The notes below the pieces were generated by a model. That model was not told the DNA's origin and ran no database searches. It saw nothing but the letters and a program-made list of their open reading frames with translations. From Dehalococcoidia bacterium (GTDB lineage: Bacteria > Chloroflexota > Dehalococcoidia > Dehalococcoidales > RBG-16-60-22), in contig JAUWLN010000039.1 of assembly GCA_030613665.1 (NCBI GenBank), positions 1 to 12,632 of the forward strand: DNA of 12,632 nucleotides, given 5' to 3'. Position numbers and translations under genes: made by a program. Of the stretch, positions 1-6,725 are shown one piece after another (position 1 is the stretch's first letter; the number at the start of each line of letters is the position of its first letter).

Positions 1-713
1 AACATGGTGGCGAAAAAGGCAAGGCAAATTGTCAAGAACTGCCAGGTACGGAGCGCCTCATGTAGATAATATCCGCTTTCGGCAGGTTTCGAACTCTCCG
101 TTTGGGTTTCCCTATTTCCGTCTGGCAAGAGCCCCATGCCAGCCGGGTCACGTCGCAACAGCTGCCCGATGGAAATGAGCAGGACCATCGCTATAGCGCC
201 GATGATAATATAAGAAGTCTGCCAGCCATAAGCTGCGATGAGTATGCTTGCCACCAGGGGCATAACGAGTTGCCCGGTACCAGTACCCACCTTCGCGATG
301 CCGGTCATCATCCCCCTCCGCCGAACAAACCACCGCGCTATCGTGCTGAGGGGGATAATATCAATCGAACTCAACCCGATGCCGACCACGACGCCATAGA
401 CCAGGTACAATTGCCAGACGTTATTGAGCCCCGACATGAGCAGGAGTCCCAGCCCGAAGAAGAAGCCGGCTACCGTCATCACAATCCGCGGGCCAAACCT
501 GTCATTCAACCTGCCAACCAGGATGCCGAGAAATCCAGCGATGAGCAGTGCTGCGGATTGAGCGCCCGACAGGGTGGCCCTTGACCAGCCAAAATCGGCA
601 AGCAGTGGCTTGAAAAATACGCCGAAAGCGACAAAGGTCCCGATGCCTAATGCCTGTATGCCAAAGCCGGAGGCGACAATATTATATCCGTAGAAATACC
701 TGGGCTTTTTCAT
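1..713 (-). CDS. Major facilitator superfamily transporter, N-terminal part (cut by window edge)
   Basis: The minus strand is open from an ATG at 711-713 to the left edge, giving the first 237 residues of a membrane transporter. Hydrophobic helices fit TM1-TM6 at about residues 10-37, 45-65, 77-95, 100-122, 140-161 and 166-184. A polar central loop follows (about 185-220), and TM7 begins at the edge. The TM2-TM3 loop carries the MFS motif A (GRLNDRFGPR, residues 67-76). Residues 127-152 (RWF-x-RRRG-x(3)-GI-x(3)-G) resemble monocarboxylate/oxalate-formate-type MFS carriers, as I recall that family. It is divergent from the dehydrogenase gene at 1022 and close to sugar-acid genes, so uptake of an organic or sugar acid is a reasonable inference. 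No clear Shine-Dalgarno precedes the ATG. Substrate unknown. Confidence 0.9.
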   Translation of the reverse strand, partial: MKKPRYFYGYNIVASGFGIQALGIGTFVAFGVFFKPLLADFGWSRATLSGAQSAALLIAGFLGILVGRLNDRFGPRIVMTVAGFFFGLGLLLMSGLNNVWQLYLVYGVVVGIGLSSIDIIPLSTIARWFVRRRGMMTGIAKVGTGTGQLVMPLVASILIAAYGWQTSYIIIGAIAMVLLISIGQLLRRDPAGMGLLPDGNRETQTESSKPAESGYYLHEALRTWQFLTICLAFFATM

Positions 714-723
714 GTTAGCCACC

Positions 724-753
724 AGTATACGCTTTGGGACAGGTAAAAGCCAA
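724..753 (-). promoter_or_regulatory. Weak candidate promoter of the transporter gene
   Basis: On the minus strand TTGGCT (748-753) and TATACT (724-729) are separated by 18 bases. Transcription would begin only a few bases before the ATG at 713, so the message would be nearly leaderless, matching the absence of a clear Shine-Dalgarno. The match is modest and could be chance. Confidence 0.25.
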
Positions 754-895
754 TGGAATTAGGCTTCCTTCCTATGTCTACAGTAATTGACAATCACCAA
801 TCAAGGGCTTAACCTTGACGCAGAAGCCGATACAGGAAGTGCCGGCAGGAACGGGGCTTGCTTTCACCCCAAAGCAGATGTCCAACCGAGCATAT

Positions 896-925
896 TTGAC
901 ATATCCATAACCCCGTAATTACAAT
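896..925 (+). promoter_or_regulatory. Sigma70-type promoter of the dehydrogenase/VOC unit
   Basis: A perfect -35 box TTGACA (896-901) and -10 box TACAAT (920-925) are separated by 18 bases. Transcription should start near 932, leaving a 5' leader of about 90 bases that contains the inverted repeat at 967-982. Confidence 0.65.
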
Positions 926-966
926 GCCTAATGAATTCCACAAGCTGTATTGCGCTATATGCAGCA

Positions 967-982
967 GCGTGGCTTGCCACGC
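967..982. promoter_or_regulatory. Perfect 7-base inverted repeat, possible operator
   Basis: GCGTGGC (967-973) and GCCACGC (976-982) form a perfect dyad around TT. It lies about 35 bases downstream of the predicted start of transcription and about 25 bases before the Shine-Dalgarno. That is a good place for a repressor roadblock. A 2-base loop is too tight for the full RNA hairpin, which favours a DNA operator over an RNA structure. No regulator gene is visible in the window. Confidence 0.45.
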
Positions 983-1021
983 GAAGAATAGTACCTGCAG
1001 ATTCAGAAAGGAGGAATATCA

Positions 1022-2077
1022 ATGAAAGCGGCCGTGGTCAAAGGTAAAGGACTTATTACCTGCGAGGAGGTACCAACGCCATCAGTACAACCGGGGACAC
1101 TATTGCTGAAGATGAGATACTGCTCTATATGCGGCACTGACCTTGAATATCTCGCCGGCCAGATGCACGGCAACCCTGTTAAGGCAGGAGCTATACCCGG
1201 TCATGAGTTTGCCGCCGAGGTAGCGGCTATAGGTGAAGGGGTCGATGGGTGGTCAGTCGGCGAACGGATTACCACCGCTGACTTCCTGCTGCCCTGCGGT
1301 CAGTGTTATTATTGCCGTCGCCAGTTGCATCACCTGTGCCAGGGCAAGGATGTATCGCCACGAGCATTGCCCGAAGTCATCAGGGAATACGGCAACCGCT
1401 TCGGGTCCATGGCTGAGTATTTCATCAGGCTGCCGCACGCCGTCCAGAGAGTGCCCGATAATGTATCCGACGAGGAAGCGGCACTGGTGGAGCCGCTCCG
1501 CACAGGGGTCAGTGCCATCAAGACTACCGAACTTAAGCCCGGGGAGTCGGCAGTTATCATTGGAGCCGGGAAAATAGGCCTTGGCACAATGCTATGTGCT
1601 AAAGCCGCAGGGGCAGGCCCCGTTGTTGTCATTGACCCGATTAAGTCCCGTCTGGACAAGGCCTTGGAAGTGGGCGCTGACGCGGTTTTTAATCCCGGCG
1701 AAGTTGATGTCGTCTCCGAGGTAGTAAAGCTGACAGAGGCCGGCCCGGACAAGGTCATTATTTGTGTCCGAAGCGGAGATGTCCTGAACCAGGCGGCTGA
1801 CATGGTCAGGCGGGGTGGCACCATAGGCCTGGCCGGATTCGGGTTACCAATAGAAATTGACCCTATGGTCTGGTGGGAAAAGCAGATAAGATTTATCACC
1901 ATCGCTGGTGGCTTCGGCGGGCCCAGCGGGTTGATATATACCTCCATGCGCCTGATAGCAAGCAAGCAGGTTAACGTCAAACCGCTTGTTTCTGAAATTA
2001 TCCCTCTTGAGGATGTGCAGAAAGCTTTCGACTCTATGTACAGCGGAGAAAACCTGGCTCCCCTATTGAAACCATAA
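1022..2077 (+). CDS. Zinc-dependent medium-chain alcohol/polyol dehydrogenase
   Basis: This 351-residue protein has the usual length and layout of the zinc-containing MDR family (threonine/sorbitol/alcohol dehydrogenases), which oxidise an alcohol to a ketone or aldehyde with NAD(P)+. Catalytic zinc ligands are Cys37 (in ICGTD), His61-Glu62 (GHE) and probably Glu157. The structural zinc site is complete: Cys92, Cys95, Cys98 and Cys106. The Rossmann domain begins with GAGKIG (181-186), and an acidic Asp205 at the end of the next strand favours NAD over NADP. The start has an AAAGGAGG Shine-Dalgarno at good spacing. Its neighbours are a divergent transporter and sugar-acid dehydratase-like genes, so a sugar, polyol or hydroxy acid is the likely substrate. 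The exact substrate cannot be read from sequence. Confidence 0.93.
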   Translation: MKAAVVKGKGLITCEEVPTPSVQPGTLLLKMRYCSICGTDLEYLAGQMHGNPVKAGAIPGHEFAAEVAAIGEGVDGWSVGERITTADFLLPCGQCYYCRRQLHHLCQGKDVSPRALPEVIREYGNRFGSMAEYFIRLPHAVQRVPDNVSDEEAALVEPLRTGVSAIKTTELKPGESAVIIGAGKIGLGTMLCAKAAGAGPVVVIDPIKSRLDKALEVGADAVFNPGEVDVVSEVVKLTEAGPDKVIICVRSGDVLNQAADMVRRGGTIGLAGFGLPIEIDPMVWWEKQIRFITIAGGFGGPSGLIYTSMRLIASKQVNVKPLVSEIIPLEDVQKAFDSMYSGENLAPLLKP

Positions 2078-2079
2078 AC

Positions 2080-2095
2080 CTGATGGGGTCATCAG
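2080..2095 (+). other. Small stem-loop between dehydrogenase and VOC genes
   Basis: CTGATG (2080-2085) pairs with CATCAG (2090-2095) around a GGGT tetraloop, three bases after the dehydrogenase stop codon. There is no following T-run, so it is unlikely to be an intrinsic terminator. It could protect the upstream message end or be coincidence. Confidence 0.35.
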
Positions 2096-2152
2096 CAATC
2101 TTGGTAGCTAAAGTATGGCGTAATCTCCCGCTTTACAATTGAGGAGGCAGGA

Positions 2153-2608
2153 ATGATTAAAAGAATCCAGCATTCCAGTTATACCGTCACCAACCTTGAC
2201 GAGGCACTTCACTTCTTCTGCGACCTTCTGGGCCTGCAGTCGTCAACCATCCTTGAACCCAGGGGAGAACGCCTGGATAAGCTTTACCAACTTCAGGAGG
2301 TTGCCCAGCGGCTTGCGGTTATACGTACTCCCGGCGATGATATCATCCATCTTATCGAGTATATTTCGCCAAAGGGGAAGCGGATAGACCCCAAACTGTG
2401 TAATCCGGGGGTGGCGCATCTCGCCTTCGAGGTGGATGATATTCAGAAGACGTACGATGAACTTATTGCTGAAGGGGTGGAGTTCAACCATCCACCTTAC
2501 TGGGGAGGTCAGAAAATAGAAGATATAAAGGGATGGGGGGTGTGCTTCCTCAAAGGCCCGGACGGAATTCCCATCGAGCTAATGCAGGCACCAAAACAGG
2601 CAAATTAG
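2153..2608 (+). CDS. VOC-family (glyoxalase/epimerase-like) metalloprotein
   Basis: This 151-residue protein shows two beta-alpha-beta-beta-beta repeats typical of the vicinal oxygen chelate superfamily (glyoxalase I, methylmalonyl-CoA epimerase, ring-cleavage dioxygenases, lyases). Candidate metal ligands sit at the four expected positions: His7 in the first strand, Glu69 (HLIEY), His89 (VAHLAFEV) and Glu142 (PDGIPIELMQ). The PDGxxIEL ending is a hallmark of the family. The start is fixed by a GAGGAGG Shine-Dalgarno 8 bases ahead. It lies 75 bases after the dehydrogenase and before a terminator, so the two genes probably form one transcript. A lyase, isomerase or epimerase acting on the same substrate line is plausible. 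Sequence alone does not separate these options. Confidence 0.88.
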   Translation: MIKRIQHSSYTVTNLDEALHFFCDLLGLQSSTILEPRGERLDKLYQLQEVAQRLAVIRTPGDDIIHLIEYISPKGKRIDPKLCNPGVAHLAFEVDDIQKTYDELIAEGVEFNHPPYWGGQKIEDIKGWGVCFLKGPDGIPIELMQAPKQAN

Positions 2609-2672
2609 TCCGGGGCATTTTACGCCGGAGGAGAAACTCCGAAGTGAAAATGGACAGTATATTTGAAACAAA

Positions 2673-2700
2673 AAAGGCAGGGCTTTTTCGCCCTGCCTTT
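2673..2700. terminator. Strong bidirectional intrinsic terminator
   Basis: AAAGGCAGGGC (2673-2683) pairs perfectly with GCCCTGCCTTT (2690-2700) around a 6-base loop. The minus strand reads a run of T after the stem (TTTTTTGTTTC counting the stem end). The plus strand has a pyrimidine-rich tail. It lies between the convergent VOC gene and the zinc-ribbon gene and should end both transcripts. Confidence 0.9.
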
Positions 2701-2750
2701 GCTTCTTCCTCTGTTAAGATATTGAGAATTTAACTGACTTATATTGCTGG

Positions 2751-3365
2751 TTACGCTTCTTCCCTGACACCCTGCTTCAGGTTACGCTTGATTACGTCCA
2801 CGACCCCGAGGCTATCATAACGCTCCTGCATAACGCGGATGGTCTGCAATACTTTGGAAGTTATCTCGCCCTGTGCCCGCTCCAGTTCCCCGAGTCGTTT
2901 TTCAATGTCGGTTAATACCGGCTGCAGCCAGCCGGAAGCAGCGTAAAACTGCTGCGCCTTGTCCAGGTCTTCGGTGAGGACTACCATTTTCTGCTCCAGT
3001 TCAACCAGCTCCTGTTCCTTCTGCCGGAACATCTCGGCAAACTCTGCTCTCTGCGATTCGCTTGCTTCCAGTTTGCTCCGGGCAGCGCTGGCGGCCATTT
3101 TGACCTGCTTGTTTTCTTTCTCCAGCTCAAAATGTGCGGTCTGCAGGCAATCGGTACAGTAAATGGATTTACCCTTGTCCAGTTCCGTACCACACTGAGA
3201 GCAGGCAAGTGGCTGTATTTTGGTCTGGTTGGCGGAACGGCATTCCTTGCAGCGGGAGGGCAGCTTGAAACCCTTTAACTCGTAGAACTCCTGCTCCGCC
3301 TTGCTCAGGATGAATTCACTACCACACTGACGGCAATTTAACTGGATACCAGCTTCTCTGACCAT
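2751..3365 (-). CDS. Double zinc-ribbon/coiled-coil protein of unknown function
   Basis: This 204-residue protein begins with a zinc-binding module: Cys11-x2-Cys14, then an EQEFYELKGF segment and Cys39-x2-Cys42. The pattern is common in small bacterial treble-clef/zinc-ribbon domains. A second pair of knuckles follows (Cys55-x2-Cys58, Cys70-x2-Cys73). Residues about 78-138 are rich in Glu, Lys and Gln with heptad-like spacing and should form a coiled coil; a second helical segment spans about 150-185. There is no signal peptide or membrane helix, so it is cytoplasmic. A G-rich Shine-Dalgarno (AAGGGGGG) precedes the ATG. The design suggests a nucleic-acid-binding or scaffolding dimer; no catalytic residues are visible. 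It is transcribed towards the shared terminator and has no obvious link to the sugar genes. Confidence 0.85.
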   Translation of the reverse strand: MVREAGIQLNCRQCGSEFILSKAEQEFYELKGFKLPSRCKECRSANQTKIQPLACSQCGTELDKGKSIYCTDCLQTAHFELEKENKQVKMAASAARSKLEASESQRAEFAEMFRQKEQELVELEQKMVVLTEDLDKAQQFYAASGWLQPVLTDIEKRLGELERAQGEITSKVLQTIRVMQERYDSLGVVDVIKRNLKQGVREEA

Positions 3366-3456
3366 TTGAAGCCCCCCTTTGTCTCCAGCTTCCGGGTTTC
3401 AAACCAGGCTGACAGTTTGAGTACCAGCATTATTCTGTTCTCCAGCCAGTAACCAT

Positions 3457-3465
3457 AATATACCA
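3457..3465 (-). promoter_or_regulatory. Candidate extended -10 promoter of the zinc-ribbon gene
   Basis: On the minus strand TGG-TATATT (3457-3465) has the TGn extension of an extended -10 element. It lies in the AT-rich gap between the enolase-superfamily gene and the zinc-ribbon gene and would give a leader of about 85 bases. No good -35 box is seen. Confidence 0.35.
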
Positions 3466-3511
3466 TAGAATATTCCGTTTTGCACTACTTATATTTAAAA
3501 TCGATTAAAAA

Positions 3512-4672
3512 TTATTTATCTTTTATCGATACAGCGTTCTCCCGGACGTAATCCATGTCCATCGTCACGCCAAGCCCGGGACGCTCCGGAATATCAAGAT
3601 AACCGTCTTTCATAACAAACTTTTCCTGCGTTACCTTATCACGGAAGGGGTGCGGGGAGCGGTCATACTCAAAAAATGGCTCGGCCGGGAAGCGGCGTTC
3701 GGGGAAGTTGGGCAGGGCGGCAAATAGCTGCAGAGCCGCCGCCAGCCCCACATTTGTCCCCCAGACATGCGGAATAACCGGCACGTTCCAGGCACTGGCC
3801 AGTGACAGGATTCGCATCATCTCGGTGAACCCGCCGGCGGCACAGAGGTCGGGCTGCAGGATGTCCACGGCACGCCGGGTAATAAGCTCACGGAAACCGA
3901 ACCGGGTATATTCACACTCGCCGCCGGTAATGAGAATGTTGGAATTCTGTTTCACTTCCACGTAGCCGTCAATATCCTCCGGGGGCACCGGTTCTTCCAG
4001 CCAGTAGATATTATAGGCCTCCATCCTGCGGGCCAGGCGGATTGCCTCGGCGGCATTGTAAGCGTGATTGGCATCCACCATCAGCATCGTTTCATCGCCG
4101 ATGGCTTCCCTCACCGCACGCACATATTCCATATCGGTGTCAATGCCGTAGCCCACCTTGAGCTTCATCCCTGAAAAGCCGCTTTTCTTGTAGCCAAGTG
4201 CCTCTTCCACAAGCGCATCTTTGATGCTGGGCACATGCTGAGGTTCATAGAGGCCGGTAGCATAGACACGGGCGCGGTGGCGATAGGCCCCGCCCAATAG
4301 CTTATAGACCGGCACGCCCAGCGCTTTCCCCTTTATATCCCAGAGGGCGATATCGATGGCGCTGAGGGCAGCGATGGGCAGGCCTTTCTGCCCCTGGTCT
4401 CTGGTCCGGTTGTAGAGGAAGTCCCATATAACAATGCTCTGGAAAGGGTCTGCCCCGATAAGCAGAGGGGCGTATCCATCCTGTATCATCGCGGCGGTTA
4501 TAGTTGACGGCCCACCGACGAAAAACGCCTCCCCTACTCCCTCAATCCCCTCGTCGGTGGTAATGACGCAAATGGCCGTCTGGCGTCTATCGGTTACCCA
4601 CAGGGACCAGCCAAATGCCTGGTCGCCAAGCAGTCCTTCCAGCACGTAGGTTTTTACGCCGGTTATCTTCAT
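3512..4672 (-). CDS. Enolase-superfamily sugar-acid enzyme, galactarolactone cycloisomerase-like
   Basis: This 386-residue protein belongs to the mandelate racemase subgroup of the enolase superfamily, which abstracts the proton alpha to a carboxylate with Mg2+. The active site is complete: Lys170-x-Lys172, metal ligands Asp200, Glu226 and Glu252, the Asp275-His302 dyad, and Glu335 near the end. The segments RDQGQ (91-95), QPDLCAAGGF (273-282), PHVWGT (301-306) and EYDR-x(3)-PFRD (335-345) closely recall D-galactarolactone cycloisomerase as I remember it. That enzyme opens galactaro-lactone to 3-deoxy-2-keto-hexarate. The start at 4672 follows a GGGGAAAG Shine-Dalgarno and begins MKITGV like its relatives. 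An upstream in-frame ATG at 4759 would overlap the aldolase gene and lacks family similarity. It lies 10 bases after the aldolase, clearly the same operon. A dehydratase for another sugar acid is the alternative. Confidence 0.93.
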   Translation of the reverse strand: MKITGVKTYVLEGLLGDQAFGWSLWVTDRRQTAICVITTDEGIEGVGEAFFVGGPSTITAAMIQDGYAPLLIGADPFQSIVIWDFLYNRTRDQGQKGLPIAALSAIDIALWDIKGKALGVPVYKLLGGAYRHRARVYATGLYEPQHVPSIKDALVEEALGYKKSGFSGMKLKVGYGIDTDMEYVRAVREAIGDETMLMVDANHAYNAAEAIRLARRMEAYNIYWLEEPVPPEDIDGYVEVKQNSNILITGGECEYTRFGFRELITRRAVDILQPDLCAAGGFTEMMRILSLASAWNVPVIPHVWGTNVGLAAALQLFAALPNFPERRFPAEPFFEYDRSPHPFRDKVTQEKFVMKDGYLDIPERPGLGVTMDMDYVRENAVSIKDK

Positions 4673-4682
4673 CTTTCCCCGC

Positions 4683-5444
4683 CTATTTTTTAGCTGCGTT
4701 GCGCGCTTTTGCCACAGCCTCCCTAGCACCGCGCATGAGGAGGATGTCATCAGCATCAACGGTATTGTATATGAACCCCTTCTTCACCGCCCATTCAATG
4801 TTATCTGAGATGCAGAACATACCAGCCGGTTTGTTATGCCTGGCGGCGGTTTCCAAGACCTTGTCAAACGCCGCCTTATATTTTGGGGCGTCCCAGTCCG
4901 GCGGTATGCCGATGCCAAGGCTTACCGAGAGGTCCCATGGGCCGATGTAACAGGCATCTATGCCGGGTACGGAGAGAATCTCATCCAGGTTATCCAGCGC
5001 CTCCTGCGTTTCTATTTGAACAGTGATTAGAAGCTCATCATTGGCCGTCTTGAAGTAGTCAGGGTCGAACATGCCGGCGCGTCTTGGCCCCCACCCGCGG
5101 ATACCTTCCGGCGGATATTTGCAGTAACTCACCGCTTTCTCCGCTTCCTCCTTGGAGTTCACCCAGGGGATGAGCACACCGTAGGCACCAATATCCAGCA
5201 CCCGCTTGATGACCACCTGGTCATTCCACTGCGGCCTGACGATGGGTACACAGTCGCTGCCGTTCATCGCCTGCATCATACGCTGCAGCGTTTCGTAACC
5301 TGTTGTTGTATGTTCTGTGTCCAGCAGCAGCCAGTCAAACCCCACCCGGGAAAGCCACTCCGTCACATCGGAATGTCCTATCATATTGAATGTGCCGATT
5401 ACCGCCTCCCCTTTCTTCAGTTTCCCCTTGAGAGGGTTCTTCAA
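4683..5444 (-). CDS. HpcH/HpaI-family 2-keto-3-deoxy acid aldolase
   Basis: This 253-residue cytoplasmic enzyme matches the class II HpcH/HpaI aldolases (HpaI, GarL, RhmA). These split 2-keto-3-deoxy acids into pyruvate and an aldehyde using a divalent metal. Visible marks are the catalytic LLLDTEH (39-45, His45), Arg70 in IVRP, KR-x-LDIGAYG-x-LIPWV (80-95), YPPEGIRG (110-117), the metal ligand Glu145 in QIET, and GPWDLS (168-173) with metal ligand Asp171. The start codon is TTG, not ATG: AGGAGG at 5452-5457 sits 7 bases upstream and no better start is in frame. It is first in an operon with the cycloisomerase-like gene and has a strong promoter at 5489-5517. Cleavage of a keto-deoxy-hexarate to pyruvate and tartronate semialdehyde, as by GarL, is the favoured role. 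Confidence 0.93.
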   Translation of the reverse strand: MKNPLKGKLKKGEAVIGTFNMIGHSDVTEWLSRVGFDWLLLDTEHTTTGYETLQRMMQAMNGSDCVPIVRPQWNDQVVIKRVLDIGAYGVLIPWVNSKEEAEKAVSYCKYPPEGIRGWGPRRAGMFDPDYFKTANDELLITVQIETQEALDNLDEILSVPGIDACYIGPWDLSVSLGIGIPPDWDAPKYKAAFDKVLETAARHNKPAGMFCISDNIEWAVKKGFIYNTVDADDILLMRGAREAVAKARNAAKK

Positions 5445-5488
5445 TTCAATACCTCCTGTCGATTTGTAACTCCAGTCGAAACCGCCAC

Positions 5489-5517
5489 ATTGTAGCAGAC
5501 CTTTTTCTGACTGTCAA
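5489..5517 (-). promoter_or_regulatory. Near-consensus sigma70 promoter of the aldolase operon
   Basis: On the minus strand TTGACA (5512-5517) and TACAAT (5489-5494) are separated by exactly 17 bases. Transcription should start near 5482, giving a leader of about 38 bases with the AGGAGG at 5452-5457. Confidence 0.75.
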
Positions 5518-5539
5518 AACAGACCCATTACATTGTCCG

Positions 5540-5554
5540 GCAAGGCAACCTTGC
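5540..5554. promoter_or_regulatory. Inverted repeat between divergent promoters, possible operator
   Basis: GCAAGG (5540-5545) and CCTTGC (5549-5554) form a perfect dyad around CAA. It sits between the two -35 boxes, 7 bases before the plus-strand one, so a regulator bound here could control both operons together. Confidence 0.5.
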
Positions 5555-5561
5555 TTTTACC

Positions 5562-5591
5562 TTGACAAACTTCTCTATCGTCAAATAATAT
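5562..5591 (+). promoter_or_regulatory. Candidate promoter of the second sugar-acid operon
   Basis: A perfect TTGACA (5562-5567) is followed after 18 bases by TAATAT (5586-5591), a moderate -10 box. The predicted start of transcription lies close to the AAGGGAGGG ribosome-binding site (5598-5606), so the leader would be very short. The -10 assignment is the less certain part. Confidence 0.5.
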
Positions 5592-5610
5592 TGGCCGAAG
5601 GGAGGGTACA

Positions 5611-6693
5611 ATGAAAGTCACGGATATGATAAGCACCCCGCTGTCGGTACCGCTCAAGTGGCCATCCAGGAACGGTTTTGCCATAGAAAGGGCCAACCCG
5701 GTTATTGTTCAGCTTTTCACCGATGAAGGGCTGGAAGGGATTGGTCTGGCCTTTACCTTTAATGACCAGCGTGTGAAATCACTTAAAGCCTGCATTGACG
5801 ACCTGAAAGAGACCGTAGTGGGGCAGGATATATTTCGCTGGGCCGAGGCCTGGCAGAAGCTCTGGACTGATACCAGGTGGATGGGTCACCAGGGATATCC
5901 CATCTACGCCCTTTCCGCCATCGATACCGCGCTCTGGGACCTGCGGGCGAAAGCCGCTGGTCTGCCGGTAGCCCGTTTGCTCGGCGGCTACCGTGATGAA
6001 GTGCCCGTATATGCCAGCCACCTTCTCTTTCGCAACTGGAGCATTGACGAATTGCAGAAAGACGCTGCTTCGCTGGTAAAGCAGGGCTTCCGCGCCATGA
6101 AAATGAATATGGGCCATAAGCCGTTCCAGGTCGAATTGGAAAGGCTGAAAGCGGTGAGAGAGGTAGTGGGGGATAATATCGATATAATGGTTGACGTGAA
6201 CTGGGCGTGGACGGTGCCCCAGGCAATTCAGATGGGGCGAGAGCTTGAGAAGTATGACGTGTACTGGCTGGAAGACCCGCTGGCCAGCAATGACCCCGCG
6301 GACTGGGCTCTGGTTACCAATGCCCTGGGATTGAGGGTGGCCGGCGGTGAGACCCTCAGCAGCAAATATGATTTCCGCCGCGGGTTTGAAAACAAGGCGC
6401 TGGACGTGCTGATGCCAGACCTGCAACGGGTTGGAGGCGTCACCGAATGGATGAAGGTGGCAGCAATAGCTGAGGCGTGGAACCTGCCCGTGGCCAGCCA
6501 CGTCTTTCATGAGTTCTCCGCCCATATGGTGGCAGCCATTCCCAACGGCCTTATTGTCGAATACATGCCCTGGTGGGAATTCCTGTACAAAGAGCCGCCC
6601 CTGCTAAAAGATGGCTGCATAAAGATCTCCAATAAACCCGGGTTTGGGCTTGAGCTAGACCCGGACATTATCAAGAAACACGCGATGAAATAG
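5611..6693 (+). CDS. Enolase-superfamily enzyme with KxN motif (mandelate racemase subgroup)
   Basis: This 360-residue protein aligns in numbering with mandelate racemase itself: metal ligands Asp195 (DVN), Glu221 (WLEDP) and Glu247 (GGET), and the Asp270-His297 dyad (MPD, ASHVF). Asn197 is also present. Lys164 is kept, but the usual catalytic Lys166 is Asn166, so the motif is KxN. The lysine-side base is therefore lost. A 1,1-proton-transfer racemase mechanism needing both bases is unlikely, and a His-Asp-driven syn or anti dehydration is more likely. Acid-sugar dehydratases relying on the dyad are known in this superfamily. The ATG follows AAGGGAGGG by 4 bases. It starts an operon with the DUF2520 gene (32-base gap) and another enolase-superfamily gene. 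Substrate unknown; some sugar or hydroxy acid is expected. Confidence 0.92.
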   Translation: MKVTDMISTPLSVPLKWPSRNGFAIERANPVIVQLFTDEGLEGIGLAFTFNDQRVKSLKACIDDLKETVVGQDIFRWAEAWQKLWTDTRWMGHQGYPIYALSAIDTALWDLRAKAAGLPVARLLGGYRDEVPVYASHLLFRNWSIDELQKDAASLVKQGFRAMKMNMGHKPFQVELERLKAVREVVGDNIDIMVDVNWAWTVPQAIQMGRELEKYDVYWLEDPLASNDPADWALVTNALGLRVAGGETLSSKYDFRRGFENKALDVLMPDLQRVGGVTEWMKVAAIAEAWNLPVASHVFHEFSAHMVAAIPNGLIVEYMPWWEFLYKEPPLLKDGCIKISNKPGFGLELDPDIIKKHAMK

Positions 6694-6725
6694 CGTTAAG
6701 CTGACTCGCCAAGGAGGTAAGAGAC

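Larger units (their letters stand above)
714..1021. other. Divergent intergenic region between transporter and dehydrogenase
   Basis: This 308-base stretch contains no convincing gene. It holds a good plus-strand promoter (896-925), a perfect 7-base inverted repeat (967-982) and the AAAGGAGG ribosome-binding site of the dehydrogenase just before 1022. A weak minus-strand promoter candidate sits against the transporter start. Bases 755-890 show nothing I can assign. Confidence 0.7.

Noticed and set aside
102..584. Plus-strand open frame of 160 codons
   Set aside because: It lies antisense to the transporter gene, is full of Pro, His, Gln and Asp without domain features, has no Shine-Dalgarno, and vanishes once the minus-strand transporter is recognised.
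1330..1980. Minus-strand open frame of 216 codons inside the dehydrogenase gene
   Set aside because: Low-complexity Ser, Thr and Pro-rich translation opposite a clear zinc dehydrogenase.
2533..2733. Short plus-strand frame of 66 codons across the VOC gene end and the terminator
   Set aside because: It runs through a strong terminator hairpin and overlaps the VOC gene; no ribosome-binding site or motif.
4673..4759. Longer N-terminus (start at 4759) for the first enolase-superfamily enzyme
   Set aside because: The added 29 residues overlap the aldolase coding end and do not resemble the family, whereas the start at 4672 has a ribosome-binding site and the usual MKITGV opening.
5779..6525. Minus-strand open frame of 248 codons inside the second enolase-superfamily gene
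   Set aside because: The plus-strand frame carries every catalytic residue of the family, while the antisense frame shows no motif or ribosome-binding site.
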